Positions 46,915-58,270 of a stretch of 64,000 nt of DNA are shown here, in pieces. The translations under genes and the position numbers were made by a program. Position 1 is the first letter of the stretch. Every line of letters starts with the position of its first letter. The notes under the pieces were generated by a model. The model was not told the origin of the DNA. It ran no database searches and was given only the letters and a program-made list of their open reading frames with translations. Where the stretch lies: positions 914,782 to 978,781 of the forward strand of contig SIJG01000005.1 in the NCBI GenBank assembly GCA_023374025.1, given 5' to 3'. The DNA comes from Heterodera schachtii. Taxonomy: Eukaryota > Nematoda > Chromadorea > Rhabditida > Heteroderidae.

Positions 46915-47225
46915 ATTGGACTCAACTCTTGGCTTCAAAATTTGTATCGGCTATTCATTTTCAGTTTTGTCTTTTGGACATCTCTTCTGAAAAGCCGAGT
47001 CGGCATTCATTCTTCGACAAAGCCAGTCGGCTAGCAAAAATTCGTCAAACAAGCCAAGTCTGGCAAAAATTCGACAAAGCCGAGACGGCAATTCTTCAAA
47101 TTCGTTAAGCCGAGCCGGCAAAGAGAACGAATTCAAAACCGAGTCGGTTCTCCATTCATCAAAAAGCCTCACAGCTAGGCGCTGCTGATATATTTGCTAG
47201 GCGCAAATCAGGCTTAATTTGAAAA

Positions 47226-50200
47226 ATGCCAGCACAGCAGGACCCAGCCATTGACCAGTTGGTCAGGTTGCTTGGTGAACAGCAACAAATCGCAAGGCAG
47301 CAAGCGGATCAAATCGCACAACTGCTCGCCAATAATGCGGTTGCAGTTGCACCTGCTGCCGTTCAACCTCAACATGTTCACGACACAATTCCATCGCTTC
47401 CGGACGTCATTCCATTCGAGTGCTGCGATGAAAAGAGCAGAGTCACCGAATGGCTCGAGCGTTTTCAATTTGCTCTCGACTGCACCGCACCGAATGCGAA
47501 GGATTTGACGAAAGTCAAATGTCTGATGAACAAATTGAGTGAAGGTGCATTCTCGGAGTACAGCCGATCTGTATTGCCGTCTGTGGTCACCGATTTTGGG
47601 TTTGACGACACCATCAAAAAGCTCCAAAAGCTTTTCAGTCGTCCCCAATCAATTTTCGTCGACCGATATGAATGTTTGAAGGCCGAAAGAGGGAATGGTG
47701 AGGACTTCCGACAATTTGTGAACAGACATCGGAAATTGCTCCAGGAGTTCAAATTCGACATTTTGAACAAGGAACAATTCAACTGCCTCATGCTGCTGAC
47801 AGCACTGAAGTCCCACAACGATTCTGCCTTGCGCCAGCGCATTTTGGCCAAGCTTACTGCAGACGGGGACAATGTCAAATATGACAACATTGTGGAAGAT
47901 TTGCAGGTTTACCTGTCCACAATCGCCGAGGCTAAAGTCATCGAACAGCCAACCGGCACGAAGAATGTCTTCGCAGTCAAAAAGTGGCATGAACGCAGCA
48001 AGCCACCGGAAAAATGCCATGATCAGCCGAAAAATTCAACTGATCGGTTATGTTGGCGTTGCGGTAAGACCCATTCTCCCAAATCGTGTCCGCACAGCAG
48101 TGTTGTCTGCAAAAAGTGCAACAAATCAAGACATTTGGAGAAGATGTGCGAGAAGCACCAGGCCTGGGTCAAGAAAAATTTGGCAAAGAATGCCAACCAT
48201 CGAAAACAAGCCAATTCTGTTAGGCTTGGAGGGTTGAAGATTAACTTGGTTAATCAACCCAAACGCCTGATCGAAGCTCCCGTCAACGTCGATGGGAACG
48301 CAATCGAATTCGTGATGGACCCGGGTGCCGAAATCACGGTGCTGAACAAGGAATCGCATCAATTGATTGGCACTCGGCTGAGCCCCTGCAGTGAGCAGGC
48401 TTTCTATCACGATGGATCCAAATGCCGTTTGTTTGGCAAAGGATCAGCAACTTTTTCGATCGGAGGGCGTAAGACAAAAGGAACATTTTATGTATCCGAC
48501 GAAGGATCATTAAACCTTTTGGGGATCGATATGCTGGATGCTTTGGGTCTCATGGACTCATTTCGGACGAATTTGGAAGATGTTTTAAAGCTCAACAATG
48601 CCCAATTTTCGGAACAGGACTCGACTTTGGAAATTTTGAAAGAAAAATTTTCTCGACTGTTTGCCGATGGACTTGGCCGATGCGTGAAGGCAAAAGCCCG
48701 ATTGGAGCTGAAACACGACGCCGTTCCTGTGTATTGCCGACCTCGTCCTGTGCCATACAACACCAGATTGGTGGTTGAGGCCGAATTGGACCGGCTTATG
48801 GAACTCGGAGTCATTCGTCCGGTGGAACACACTCGTTGGGCCGCACCCATTGTTGTGGTCAAAAAGGCCAACGGTTCCACGCGCGTTTGCGCCGACTTTT
48901 CAACTGGGTTGAACAGCGCACTTCTGTTGCATCAGCACCCATTACCAGTGCCCGAGGACATTTTCGCGACACTGAATGGAGGACAAGTCTTCTCCCAGAT
49001 CGATCTCAAAGATGCGTATTTGCAGATTGAATTGGATGACAATTCAAAGGAATTGTGCACCATTGCAACGCATCGTGGTAACTTTGAGTACCAAAGACTT
49101 CCTTTCGGCGTAAAGTCCGCCCCAGGAATATTTCAATCCATCATGGATTCGATGTTGGCTGGCTGTAATTGCGCAATCGCATATTTGGATGATGTCATCG
49201 TGGTGAGCAGATCCGCCGATGAACATCAACAGCATTTGGCAAATGTTTTCCAACGAATGGAAAACTTTGGATTCCGGATCAAGCCAGAGAAGTGCTCCTT
49301 CTTCCAAAGCCAAATCAAGTATTTGGGCTTCATTGTCGACAAAGACGGAAGAAGGCCGGACCCAGCGAAAATCCAAGCCATTGCTGATATGCCAGTACCA
49401 ACGAATGTTTCGGAATTGCGTTCGTTCCTTGGAATGATCAATCATTACCAGCAATTCGTCCGAAACATGCGATTCATCAGACAACCAATGGATGAGTTGC
49501 TGAAGCAGGACGTGGCATGGATTTGGTCGAATGAGTGCCAGCAGGCCTTCGATAAGGTCATCAAAATCCTGCAGTCAGACAAACTGCTGACACATTACGA
49601 CCCGGCTCGCGAAATCGTCGTTTCAGCCGATGCTTCCGAGCACGGCATTGGAGCCGTCATCTGTCATCGTTTTCCGGAAAGCAATTTGAAGGCCATCGCG
49701 CATGCCTCATGCTCGCTTACGCCCGCTGAAAAGAACTATTCCCAAATTGAAAAGGAGGGATTAGCTCTAATCTACGCAGTAAAAAAATTCCATAAATACT
49801 TATTTTGACGTCATTTTACACTGCAGACGGATCACAAACCTTTGTTGGCCATTTTTGGCAACAAAAAGGGGATAAAAGCTTGCACAGCAAATCGATTGCA
49901 GCGCTGGGCCATCACTCTTTTAGGCTACGACTTCAACATCGAATACAAAAGCACGTCAGAATTTTGACATGCCGATGTTTTGTCGCGACTGATCTCAAAA
50001 ACGCCGCTGCCGGACGATGAAAGAATTGTGGCAAGTATTAGCACTGCTGGAAATTTAGTGCTGAACGCCATCGAAAAAGGACTTCCGATTGTCAATGAGG
50101 ATCTGATCAGAGCCGCTGATCAGGATCAGACAATCCAACAGGTCAAAAAGTTCGTTAAAACCCAATGGCCTAACAAAAAGGCAATTTCGGACGAACTCCT

Positions 50201-51425
50201 GCCGTTCCACCGCAGGCGCGAGGCATTGACAATCGAGAATGATTGTTTGCTTTTTTCCGAACGAGTCGTGGTCCCTGCCTCGCTGCAAAATGAGGTGTTG
50301 CAACTCTTGCACAAAGGGCACCCCGGAATTAAACGAATGAAAAGCCTCGCGCGCCAATACGTTTATTGGCCCGGAATGGACGAGCAAATCGAAAACGTGG
50401 TAAAATCGTGCCAACCGTGCGCTGCAGAAGCAAAAGCACCAGTGAAGACCGAACTTCACTCTTGGCCAAAAACGGATGGTCCATGGAAACGAATTCACAT
50501 GGACTATGCCGGACCGTTTTTCGGAAAAATGTTCCTCATCATCGTGGACTCTTTCTCGAAATGGCCTGAAGTTTTCGAGATGCGCTCATCCGGAACAGCG
50601 GCAACAATTGAAAAGTTGCGCGCCCTTTGCTCGACTTTTGGCTTGCCGGAGACTTTGGTCACCGACAACGGCACCCAATTTACGTCCAACGAATTTAAGC
50701 AATTCGTCACTCAAAACGGCATTACCCACCTGTTTTCGGCGCCTTATAATCCCATGTCAAATGGGCAGGCTGAACGTTTTGTGGACACGTTCAAACGAAC
50801 GTCCCGAAAATTAAAAGGGGAGGTAATTGCCAGCGCATTGGAAACATTTTTGGTCACTTACAGGACTACGCCAAGCGAGTCGCTAAATGGCAAAAGTCCG
50901 GCCGAAATGTTCCTCCAGCGCAAAGTTCGGACAACATTGGACCTGCTCATGCCAAAACCGAAACAGCCGATCATCCGTGACGAAGCCATGGAAAAGACAT
51001 TCAACCGACGCTTCGGAGCAAAACCGAGATTTTTCTCAGTCGGAGATAAAGTCTATGCTCGTCACCGGCTGTCCCAACAATGGAAAGCTGGACACGTCAC
51101 GACTTCGAAAGGAGTGATGTACGACGTGGAATTCCCGAACGGAACAACATCCCGTTTCCACGCGAATCAGTTGATCAAGAGGGACAACAACCAAATGGAC
51201 ATTGACCCATTAACGGTTTTGAATGAAGATTTTGGTTTGCCAAACGTGGCACAACAACCAAACCAGCGCCCAAACGTGGCCGTGGTTCAACCAAATATTG
51301 TGGACAATGCTGAGCCAGCAAATGATCCACCACCTGCCGAACAACAGCAAAATTCGCCGATTCGTCCTCGACGACAGTACCCCCAACGGAACCGTCGTCC
51401 GCCCGATCGCTACTCGCCGAAGTGA
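47226..51425 (+). pseudogene. gag-pol polyprotein with two in-frame TGA codons
   Basis: One reading frame from ATG 47226 to TGA 51423, interrupted only by TGA at 49806-49808 and 49965-49967. Gag-like N-terminus (MPAQQDPAIDQLVRLLGEQQ). Zinc knuckles at about residues 276-288 (CWRCGKTHSPKSC, one residue short of CX2CX4HX4C) and 295-308 (canonical). Protease motif DPGAE at 365-369, where D-T/S-G is usual. RT with catalytic Asp near 593 and YLDD at 653-656. RNase H begins near VSADASEHG (Asp 802). Integrase follows, with an HHCC finger (HKGHPG ... SCQPC) and a D, D-35-E core with codons at 50502, 50664 and 50772. Both stops fall within the RNase H region, so this copy is probably not autonomous unless stops are read through. 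Confidence 0.9.
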
Positions 51426-51470
51426 TCTGAGGACCTGTGCCTGCTGATCAGAAGGATGGAAGACTCTTTT

Positions 51471-51484
51471 AAAAAAAGGGGAGG
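51471..51484 (+). other. Polypurine tract
   Basis: AAAAAAAGGGGAGG lies directly before the 3' LTR, as expected for the plus-strand primer. Confidence 0.85.
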
Positions 51485-51754
51485 TGTTCGGGAGACACCA
51501 TTTGAATGTGTGTGGCATTATGTTTTATCTTTTTCCCCCTCCACACATACACTGTTTGACCCCTCATTTATTTTTGCATAAATACCCCTCCTCCATCCTC
51601 CCTCATTCACTTCTTCTGTTCACTTTGTCATTTTCTCCCTTCTTCCTCTGTGACCCCATTCTAATCAATATTTAATTTATTGTTCGCCTTGTCCCCTTTT
51701 TATTTTGTTTGAATAAACTTTTGGTTTATTCACTGTGGACTTGTCGGCGTAACA
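51485..51754 (+). repeat. 3' LTR
   Basis: 270 bp, one base different from the 5' LTR. Confidence 0.95.
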
Positions 51755-51938
51755 TGTACCTATTCTTATTTGTCACTCAATCAATGAATAAAATTGTTTG
51801 CCTTAATCTGAAATTATTTTCATATAAAAGAGCAATTTAAAAAATTATACCCCTAAATTTGGAATTTTTTCGCCCTTATTGTGGCCTTATTTTTGACTTT
51901 TTCGCCCTTAGAAATCCGCGCCGAGCCCTAATCATGAC

Positions 51939-52453
51939 ACCATCGATCTCTGCTAAAGAAATATTTCCAGAATTCATCGATCTCTGCTTAAGAGTCGTCT
52001 TGGTGCTTATTGTCAGCATAATCCCCATCTAGTATTTCGGCTTTGGGGAGGGATCCCAAAAGGGCGGCGACCCTTTTTTTACCTTTTCACCGCTCTATTT
52101 TAATTTTCAAAGAATTTTTTAAAATTTGAACGAATCTAATATTAAATTTATTCATTTGCCAGTCTCATTTCTCTACCCCTTATTACTTTTTTTTATTTTT
52201 TACCTTTTTATTATTTGTCATTTCTCCAACAGAAACATATTTTATGTAAAATAATTCCGGCACTTTTAGCGTTTAGTGGCACAATGAAAACCCATAGGGG
52301 CGAGAGAATCCTTTTATTTATATAAAATTTTCTTGCAAATTGGGATTTTCGGGAACGCTGAACAGTTTTTAATTGCCATCTAAATATTTTTATAAAGGAT
52401 AAAAATATCATTTGTCATCAATTTTTATTAAATAATTGGTTTTGTATTTTAAG
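51939..52453. other. Decayed SPRY upstream module and 5' part of S6
   Basis: 52010-52080 matches the upstream module (TTTCGGCTTTGGGGAGGG). 52190-52440 resembles intron sequence between S-gene coiled-coil exons. No first exon is present. Confidence 0.45.
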
Positions 52454-53944
52454 CTGCTGCTGAGGAACCATTCTTACAATTGCAAAATGATCAGAAGAAA
52501 CTTTTGGAAAAGATCAGTGAATTGGAAAAGCAGCAAAAAAGAGCAGGCAAAAGGCGAGGAGAAATCAAAATGAAAATAAAATTTATCAATTTTAAATATT
52601 TCATTTTTTAAGTTATTGCGGATCAATCGGATGAATTGTTAAAAATTAAGAAATAATCAGAAGATTCTTTTGAAAAAATCAATGAAATGGAGAAAGAACA
52701 AAAGCAGAGAAAGGTGAGTTAAGGGATAAGGGAAAAACTTTAATTGATTTCTATTTAACAATTTCTATTTTAAAATAATTTTATGAATTATTTTAGGCAC
52801 TTTTAAATTTCCAACAGAATTATTGGGATGCCAATTTTTGTCATGAGAAACTCGAAATCATTGGCGACAAAAAACTCATTGTTCATTATAAGGCCCATGC
52901 TTTTGGTATTTTTTCATAATTTACTTATATATATTATATTTCTCTTAAAAGGTTGGTGTTCCGTCTTTGCTGTACATCCATTTTTGCTGAACAATAATTC
53001 GTTTGACATTTTTTACTACGAAATTTCAATCGGAAATAAGAAAAAGTAAGCGATTTTTTATTTTTTAAATAAAAAACAAGAAAGAGAAGTAAGATTCTTT
53101 AAATTATTTAAATATCATTTGAATTGTTCTTATTGTGAGCAGCTCGTTTCCCCTCCCCCCCCCGGCCGTTTCCCCCCGAGAAATTTTTTTTAAATTTGCT
53201 GACTTAGAAATTTTTCATGAAAAAAATCTTAGAAAGTTTTTTCATAATAAAATTCTATGAAACAGATTTTTTTGAGAACGATTTTTTGGAAATTTTTTTA
53301 AAAATCTTAATAATTCACCATAAAAATTTCTTAAAAAATTTTTTTTCTTAGAATTTTCTTAAGAAAAAAGTTTCTAAGATTTTTTCTTGAAAAATTTCTA
53401 AGTTAGCAAATTTAAAAAAAAAAATTTCTCGGGGGGAAACGATGCGGAGGGGGGGGTGGGAATGAAGTACACCCGTTCTTATTACTCCTTTATTTTTTTT
53501 TGTTCAGTCGGCTCATTTTCGGATTCGCACTCAAACAGCAGATTGGAAGAATGGGAAATGGCGCTTATTCATATGAAAGCGATGGCGAAATTTGGATTAA
53601 CGGAGAAGGAAAGGGAACAAATCCTGAATATTCCTATTGTAATGGTGATACCGTAGGAATTGGCGTCAATTTGGCCATTCAACAGGTCATTTTCACCAAA
53701 AATGGAAAACGATTGGGTTGGTAAATGAATAAATTATTAAACAAGATCAAATTATTTTATTTATTTTTATTTAAGTGATTTTTATATAAATCCCTTAACT
53801 TTTTTAACAGATTCCTCCGGTCTTTTCGTTGCTTCATCTTTTGTTAACAATTCTTTTTATCCATTCGTCTCTTTGGTTTACTCTGGTGACAAAATTGAGG
53901 CGAATTTTGGGCCCAATTTTAAATTCGATTTGACAACTCTCTGA
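52454..53944 (+). pseudogene. S6: SPRY gene with decayed N-terminal half
   Basis: SPRY exons are intact and in phase: 52797-52905, 52952-53045, 53508-53716, 53811-53944, ending NFGPNFKFDLTTL. The two preceding coiled-coil exons are broken: 52454-52553 has one extra A before its GC donor, and 52613-52713 has a stop near ttaagaaataatcag. Exons 1-4 are missing. The main SPRY exon has a 9-bp in-frame deletion after KQQ. Closest to S5, with which it shares an intronic insertion. A truncated SPRY-only product cannot be excluded. Confidence 0.7.
53135..53474. mobile_element. Inverted-repeat element in S6 intron, same as S5
   Basis: Repeat gttcttatt at 53126-53134 and 53475-53483; internal sequence almost identical to 42919-43256. 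The insertion predates the S5/S6 duplication. Confidence 0.7.
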
Positions 53945-56900
53945 GGAAGAAGAAATATTCATTATAACTGATCAATTTGTTCTTTTTTAAATCTTTTTTA
54001 TGATTTTTTTCTTTATTTGATAACCAGGGCCCGATGGGCCCTGTTAAAGCGCCGGGACACCATGCTTATTTGAACGTGGGTGGACTTTATATACATATTC
54101 AATATTTCCTAGCGTGTTTGTTTTGCCTAATTCGCTTAAAATCCACCCTGATTCCCTGCGTAATTTGCTTAGATTTAGAGCTTTTTAAAAAAAAAGCCAA
54201 GTACGGATCTTGAGTCAGGGATTCAAAACTGTCCTCATTTCAACGTAGCTAACATTTATAGATATAGCCAAGTATTCATATTGTGTTGCTTTCGCAAACG
54301 ATTTTAAATTATCTTATAAAATTTTAATTTTAAAATTTGTACTGAAAGTTGTATATAAAAATGTACGAAAGTTGTTTATAAAGTTTTTATTTTTACTAAG
54401 TTGGACAATTGCTAGAGCAGATCAACCAATGGGTTCAAAAATTTTGATTCACTCCCAATCACCCTGAAGGAGTATCTGATAAAGTGATTTTTTGATCAGC
54501 ATCCAAAGTTATATTAGCATGAATTTTTCAGATTTTTATCAAGTGCACAAAAAAAGTTAATGTTTTCAAAGTTTTGTACCTATAATTTTGTTACAGCAAA
54601 TTTGACAATTTTTGGCGAAAAATCCGTAAAATTTTTACTAAGATTAGTAATATTATGGGGAAGGTGTGCTTGGAAAATGGTCAATTTACCAAAATTGAGG
54701 TGCCTAATAATTTTGTAAAAGAGCACATTTTAATTTCAATGCTTAAACAATTTAAAATGTCTATCCAAATCTCCGGAAGGCTAGGAAATGTCCTTTATAG
54801 CACTTGCCCATTACTACATTCACTAAACAGCTGATTTTTCTGCCCAATGGTCAAAAGAATTTTGGAGGTTAGAAAATCTCAGTTAAAAACTAAAATGCAT
54901 TTTATACAATGGATGACCTCTTTTTGCAGCAACAAAAAGAAAGGGTCTAAATGGCAATAACCAGGAAACGGATTTATATGTCCTAAAAAACGCCAAATAT
55001 GCACATACTATGTATGAGACAAAAACCTCTAAAAATGTCCTAAAAACTAGAGCCCGGAAATTTCAAATTTGCGGATCCCGCACACATTTGTAAAAACTGC
55101 TAAAAATACGTAGATTTCTCAAAAAAAAATCTCAATTCTTTACCCTTTCCAATGCTTTTAGGCGTTAAATTATGGAACTTTGAAATCCAATTCGAATTAA
55201 AGCAGAATTTGAGTTGGATACCTTTAGGCAACTGTTTAGGATAAAAATAAATAAGAGACTGAACCTTCAAATTTTCGATTCCGCTAATGGATCGAATCTC
55301 AAAATTCTTTGCGGGACGTGATCCCGTTGAATTAATCCCGCAATTACCAAAAATGCGGGATTGCAGACTGGCATCACGTAAAGTAAAATCCCGCGCCGGT
55401 CTCTAGTATTAAGTTTGACTCAATTTTGCATTTTTAATTCCAACACGCTAAGGTGCCGAAAGGAGCAAACAGAAAAATTTTGAAAAGTTTGGTAATTTTG
55501 TCAAGAATTCTAGTGCCAAAAAGCTATAAATACAGATTTAATTAAATCGCAAGAGGCGCTAAAATGCCAAAAAACTAAAAATAAATATTCTTTTATGAGC
55601 CAAAACCCAAAATTTGCGCTCTTACTGAAAAGAAAACAGATAAAAATGTTATTTTTTTTTAGCTTTTCACGCGATAGCATATTCGCAAAAAAATATGTTA
55701 ACAATAAGACATAAAAATTCGTTTCCTGGCAATAACAAAAAAAAAAAAAAATTAGAGTTCCCTCCCAGTCCCGCTATAAAAAAATTGAACAATTTTCAAA
55801 AAAACTAAATGTTGTGCCATAAGAAAAATGCCAAAAGAGTGCGAGGACGCGAAGCGGCCGAGCCTTAGTCGGTTTTATCACTGATAATTTGACAATAAAA
55901 CCGTACTAAATTTCGGAAGTTTTGCAAAACGTCAAATTTTCGGAAATTCGTTAAATATTTGAAAAAATAATTTTATTAAAGTACTATGGAAAAGAAAAAT
56001 CAATCAAGCTATATATACAATGGTAAGTAGGGCTGTGACTTTTAGGTTTTAACTATTTTTTTTGCTCAATTGTTTTGAAGAATGGAGCTCAACAAACGCA
56101 TTTCTGCGTTGAAAATTTTCGATTCTGATGTAACTATTGGTCACTAGAAATCACTATTTTGGCGTTTCGTCACTAAAATAGTTAAAAGTCACTATTTTGG
56201 CGTTTTGTCACTATTTTTTCACTTTTTTGGCATTTTTTGGAAAATTCCTTAACAAAAATGCAATAAAATCAAAAAATACACCCCTAAGAATCGATCTAAA
56301 AAAATTTCAAAAAAATACACCCCCTAAGAAAAAAATAAATTTATATATAGATTCCTGGCGCACTGAAAAAAATTAAAGTTTTTGCCAAATTTTTTAACTT
56401 TTTTTTTAAAAAAAAATGGTTTTCACCATGAAATACCAAGTTTATAGCAAAAAATGATTATATCTATTAATTATAAGCAATTTTAGAACCATTTTCAAAA
56501 GCTCATGATGAACAGAAACTTTTTCTAAGCAAATATTAAGCTTTTTGAAGCGTCTGAAAAAAGTTAGGAGTCTTTGAAGATTTACATTTGCTTCGAAAAA
56601 GTTTTCCTCATCAAGTGCATTTGAATGATATTAAGATTGTATAATATTATGCTTTTTTCGGGACTCTAAATTTAAAAAAATACAAAATTTATATTTTTAA
56701 AAATCTAAGTTTGGTGTCGCATTTTCGGCGAGCCTTGAGCCCCGTTGGCGGGGATGGGCTTTTCGCGAGAGCGGGGACGGGGCGGCGGGGGTCGAACCAT
56801 AATTTTAAATGACGTTATTTGATTTTTTTTCTCTTCTCATCACTTTTAAAAAAACTTACGAAAATGCGAAATTCCAAAATTTAAACTTTTCTTTTGACCA

Positions 56901-57275
56901 TTTTTCCAATTAAGTCGTTCACATCGTTTGCTTTTTTTGACCTGTCTATTTGGCTCCCGGACAATCCGTCATTAATGGACAATCCGTCAGTGAATAATTC
57001 GTCAGCAAATTATTTTTTGAGCAATGATCAAAAATCTTTCTAAAATTATTGTTATATTTAACAAATATAATTTTTATGATTGTTAATCTTTCTAGTTACT
57101 TTATACTTCAATTAATTGACCATCTGGTGAAAATATCATTTAATTCTCTAAAATGCTTATTTCATAATTTTTATAAAATAACACAAATTATTAATTTACT
57201 TTTCGCTCTATTTTTATTTTAAAAGAATTTTAAAAAAATTTAAAATTTACCTATTCTCCTTCTCAGTCTCATTTC
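53945..57275. other. Long gene-poor spacer with transposon debris
   Basis: Diverged GATTCACTCCCAATCACC hairpin at 54445. 55050-55406 has TAGAGCCCGG-like and CCGGTCTCTA ends with GCGGGATT words but no matching target repeat. 56035-56330 is the left part of a TAGGGCTGTGAC element with TACACCCCTAAGAATCGATC units. A GGGGACGGGGC patch is at 56745-56800. 57115-57250 resembles the SPRY upstream region. No gene. Confidence 0.5.
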
Positions 57276-57900
57276 CAGGGCTGCAAAAAATATGCACAAA
57301 AAGTGGCCAAAATATACGCATAAATATGCAAATAAAGTCGTGAAATATGCACTAAATATGCACAAAAATCGCAAAATATGCACCAAATATGCACAAAAAA
57401 AACTTGAAAATTAGGGGTGCAAATTAACTTTAAAAATTTTTTTTCATTAGTACGCTTGACAATGAGCTACAGTTCTTTTATAAAATTCTCTTAGCAAATA
57501 TTGACATTTTTAAATCAAAAATTTTGTCATGAAAAAAAAAATTTGGGGGAAGAAGTTTTGAGAAAATTTTCCAATTCTTAGTGGTGTGTTTTTTAAAAAT
57601 TTTCGGTCGATTCTTAGGGGTATATTTTTCTGAATTTTTAGGGCCGATTCTTAGGGGTGTATTTTCCGTTTTTATTGCATTTTTGTTAACAAATTTTCCA
57701 GAAAATGGCAAAATATGCATAAAAATGCAGAAAAACCCAAAATATGCAAAATATGCATAAAGGCCCAAAATATGCAAAAATATGCAAATAAAAGTCCCGA
57801 TTTTTACAAGCAAACACAAAAAAGAAAGTGTTTTTCCTACTATTTAGAGCATGGAGAAGCCAGGAAAAAAATATGCTTTTGCATATTTTTTGCAGCCCTG
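57276..57900. mobile_element. hAT-like element, TATGCA-word family, copy 1
   Basis: Ends CAGGGCTGCAAAAAATATGC and GCATATTTTTTGCAGCCCTG. Repeat ctcatttc at 57268-57275 and 57901-57908; empty site at 18158. Arrays of AAATATGCAC at both ends and GATTCTTAGGGGTGTATTTT (the TACACC core, inverted) inside. A second copy is at 60212. Confidence 0.9.
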
Positions 57901-58115
57901 CTCATTTCTCTTCGCATGATTATCTTTTATTTCTCGCTCTCTCACTGTTATATGTTTTTTTCCTTCTCTTTCTCTCTACTCCCTCTTTTTTCCTTTGTCT
58001 TAAAATGTCTAACCAATTCTATTTCGCTTTTTTCTTTTCTCTCTCCCATACATAAACATAAGAACTAAAAAAATAAAGTTCACAAATAAAAAGAATGTTT
58101 GATTTTTTGCTCCTC

Positions 58116-58270
58116 CCGCTTTTTGGGTCATCATTTTGCCGAAAATTACATAAAAAATGTAAAATTGACTGAATGAATGGTCATTTATTCTTATATCTTT
58201 TTTATTTATATTTTTAATTATACATATAAAGAAATTTAAAATATAAGCTTATTTTAGAGATCCAACTTAA
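58116..58270 (+). promoter_or_regulatory. S7 upstream box and acceptor
   Basis: CTTTTTGGGTCATCATTTTG at about 58119-58138 and TTTTAG ending at 58257, 13 bp before the ATG. Confidence 0.5.

Larger units (their letters stand above)
46624..51754 (+). mobile_element. Ty3/gypsy LTR retrotransposon, recent insertion
   Basis: Two 270-bp LTRs beginning TGTTCGGGAG and ending GGCGTAACA differ at one position (A at 46647, G in the 3' copy). The 5-bp target repeat tgtac is at 46619-46623 and 51755-51759. Domain order protease-RT-RNase H-integrase identifies Ty3/gypsy (Metaviridae-type); no envelope frame or chromodomain was seen. Confidence 0.95.
46429..51930. mobile_element. hAT-like element carrying the LTR retrotransposon
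   Basis: Ends TAGGGCCCGGATT and AAATCCGCGCCGAGCCCTA; repeat atcatgac at 46421-46428 and 51931-51938. Removing the nested retrotransposon leaves about 366 bp with CGCCCTTA-type words and TACCCCTAAGAAACGACC units. Confidence 0.85.

Noticed and set aside
47214..47648. Minus-strand and alternate-frame open frames within the retrotransposon
   Set aside because: Shadows of gag-pol; they carry no recognisable domain and end at random.
55050..55406. A further complete hAT-like element with TAGAGCCCGG and CCGGTCTCTA ends
   Set aside because: The bases flanking the two ends (ctaaaaac and gtattaag) do not match, so no target duplication supports it.
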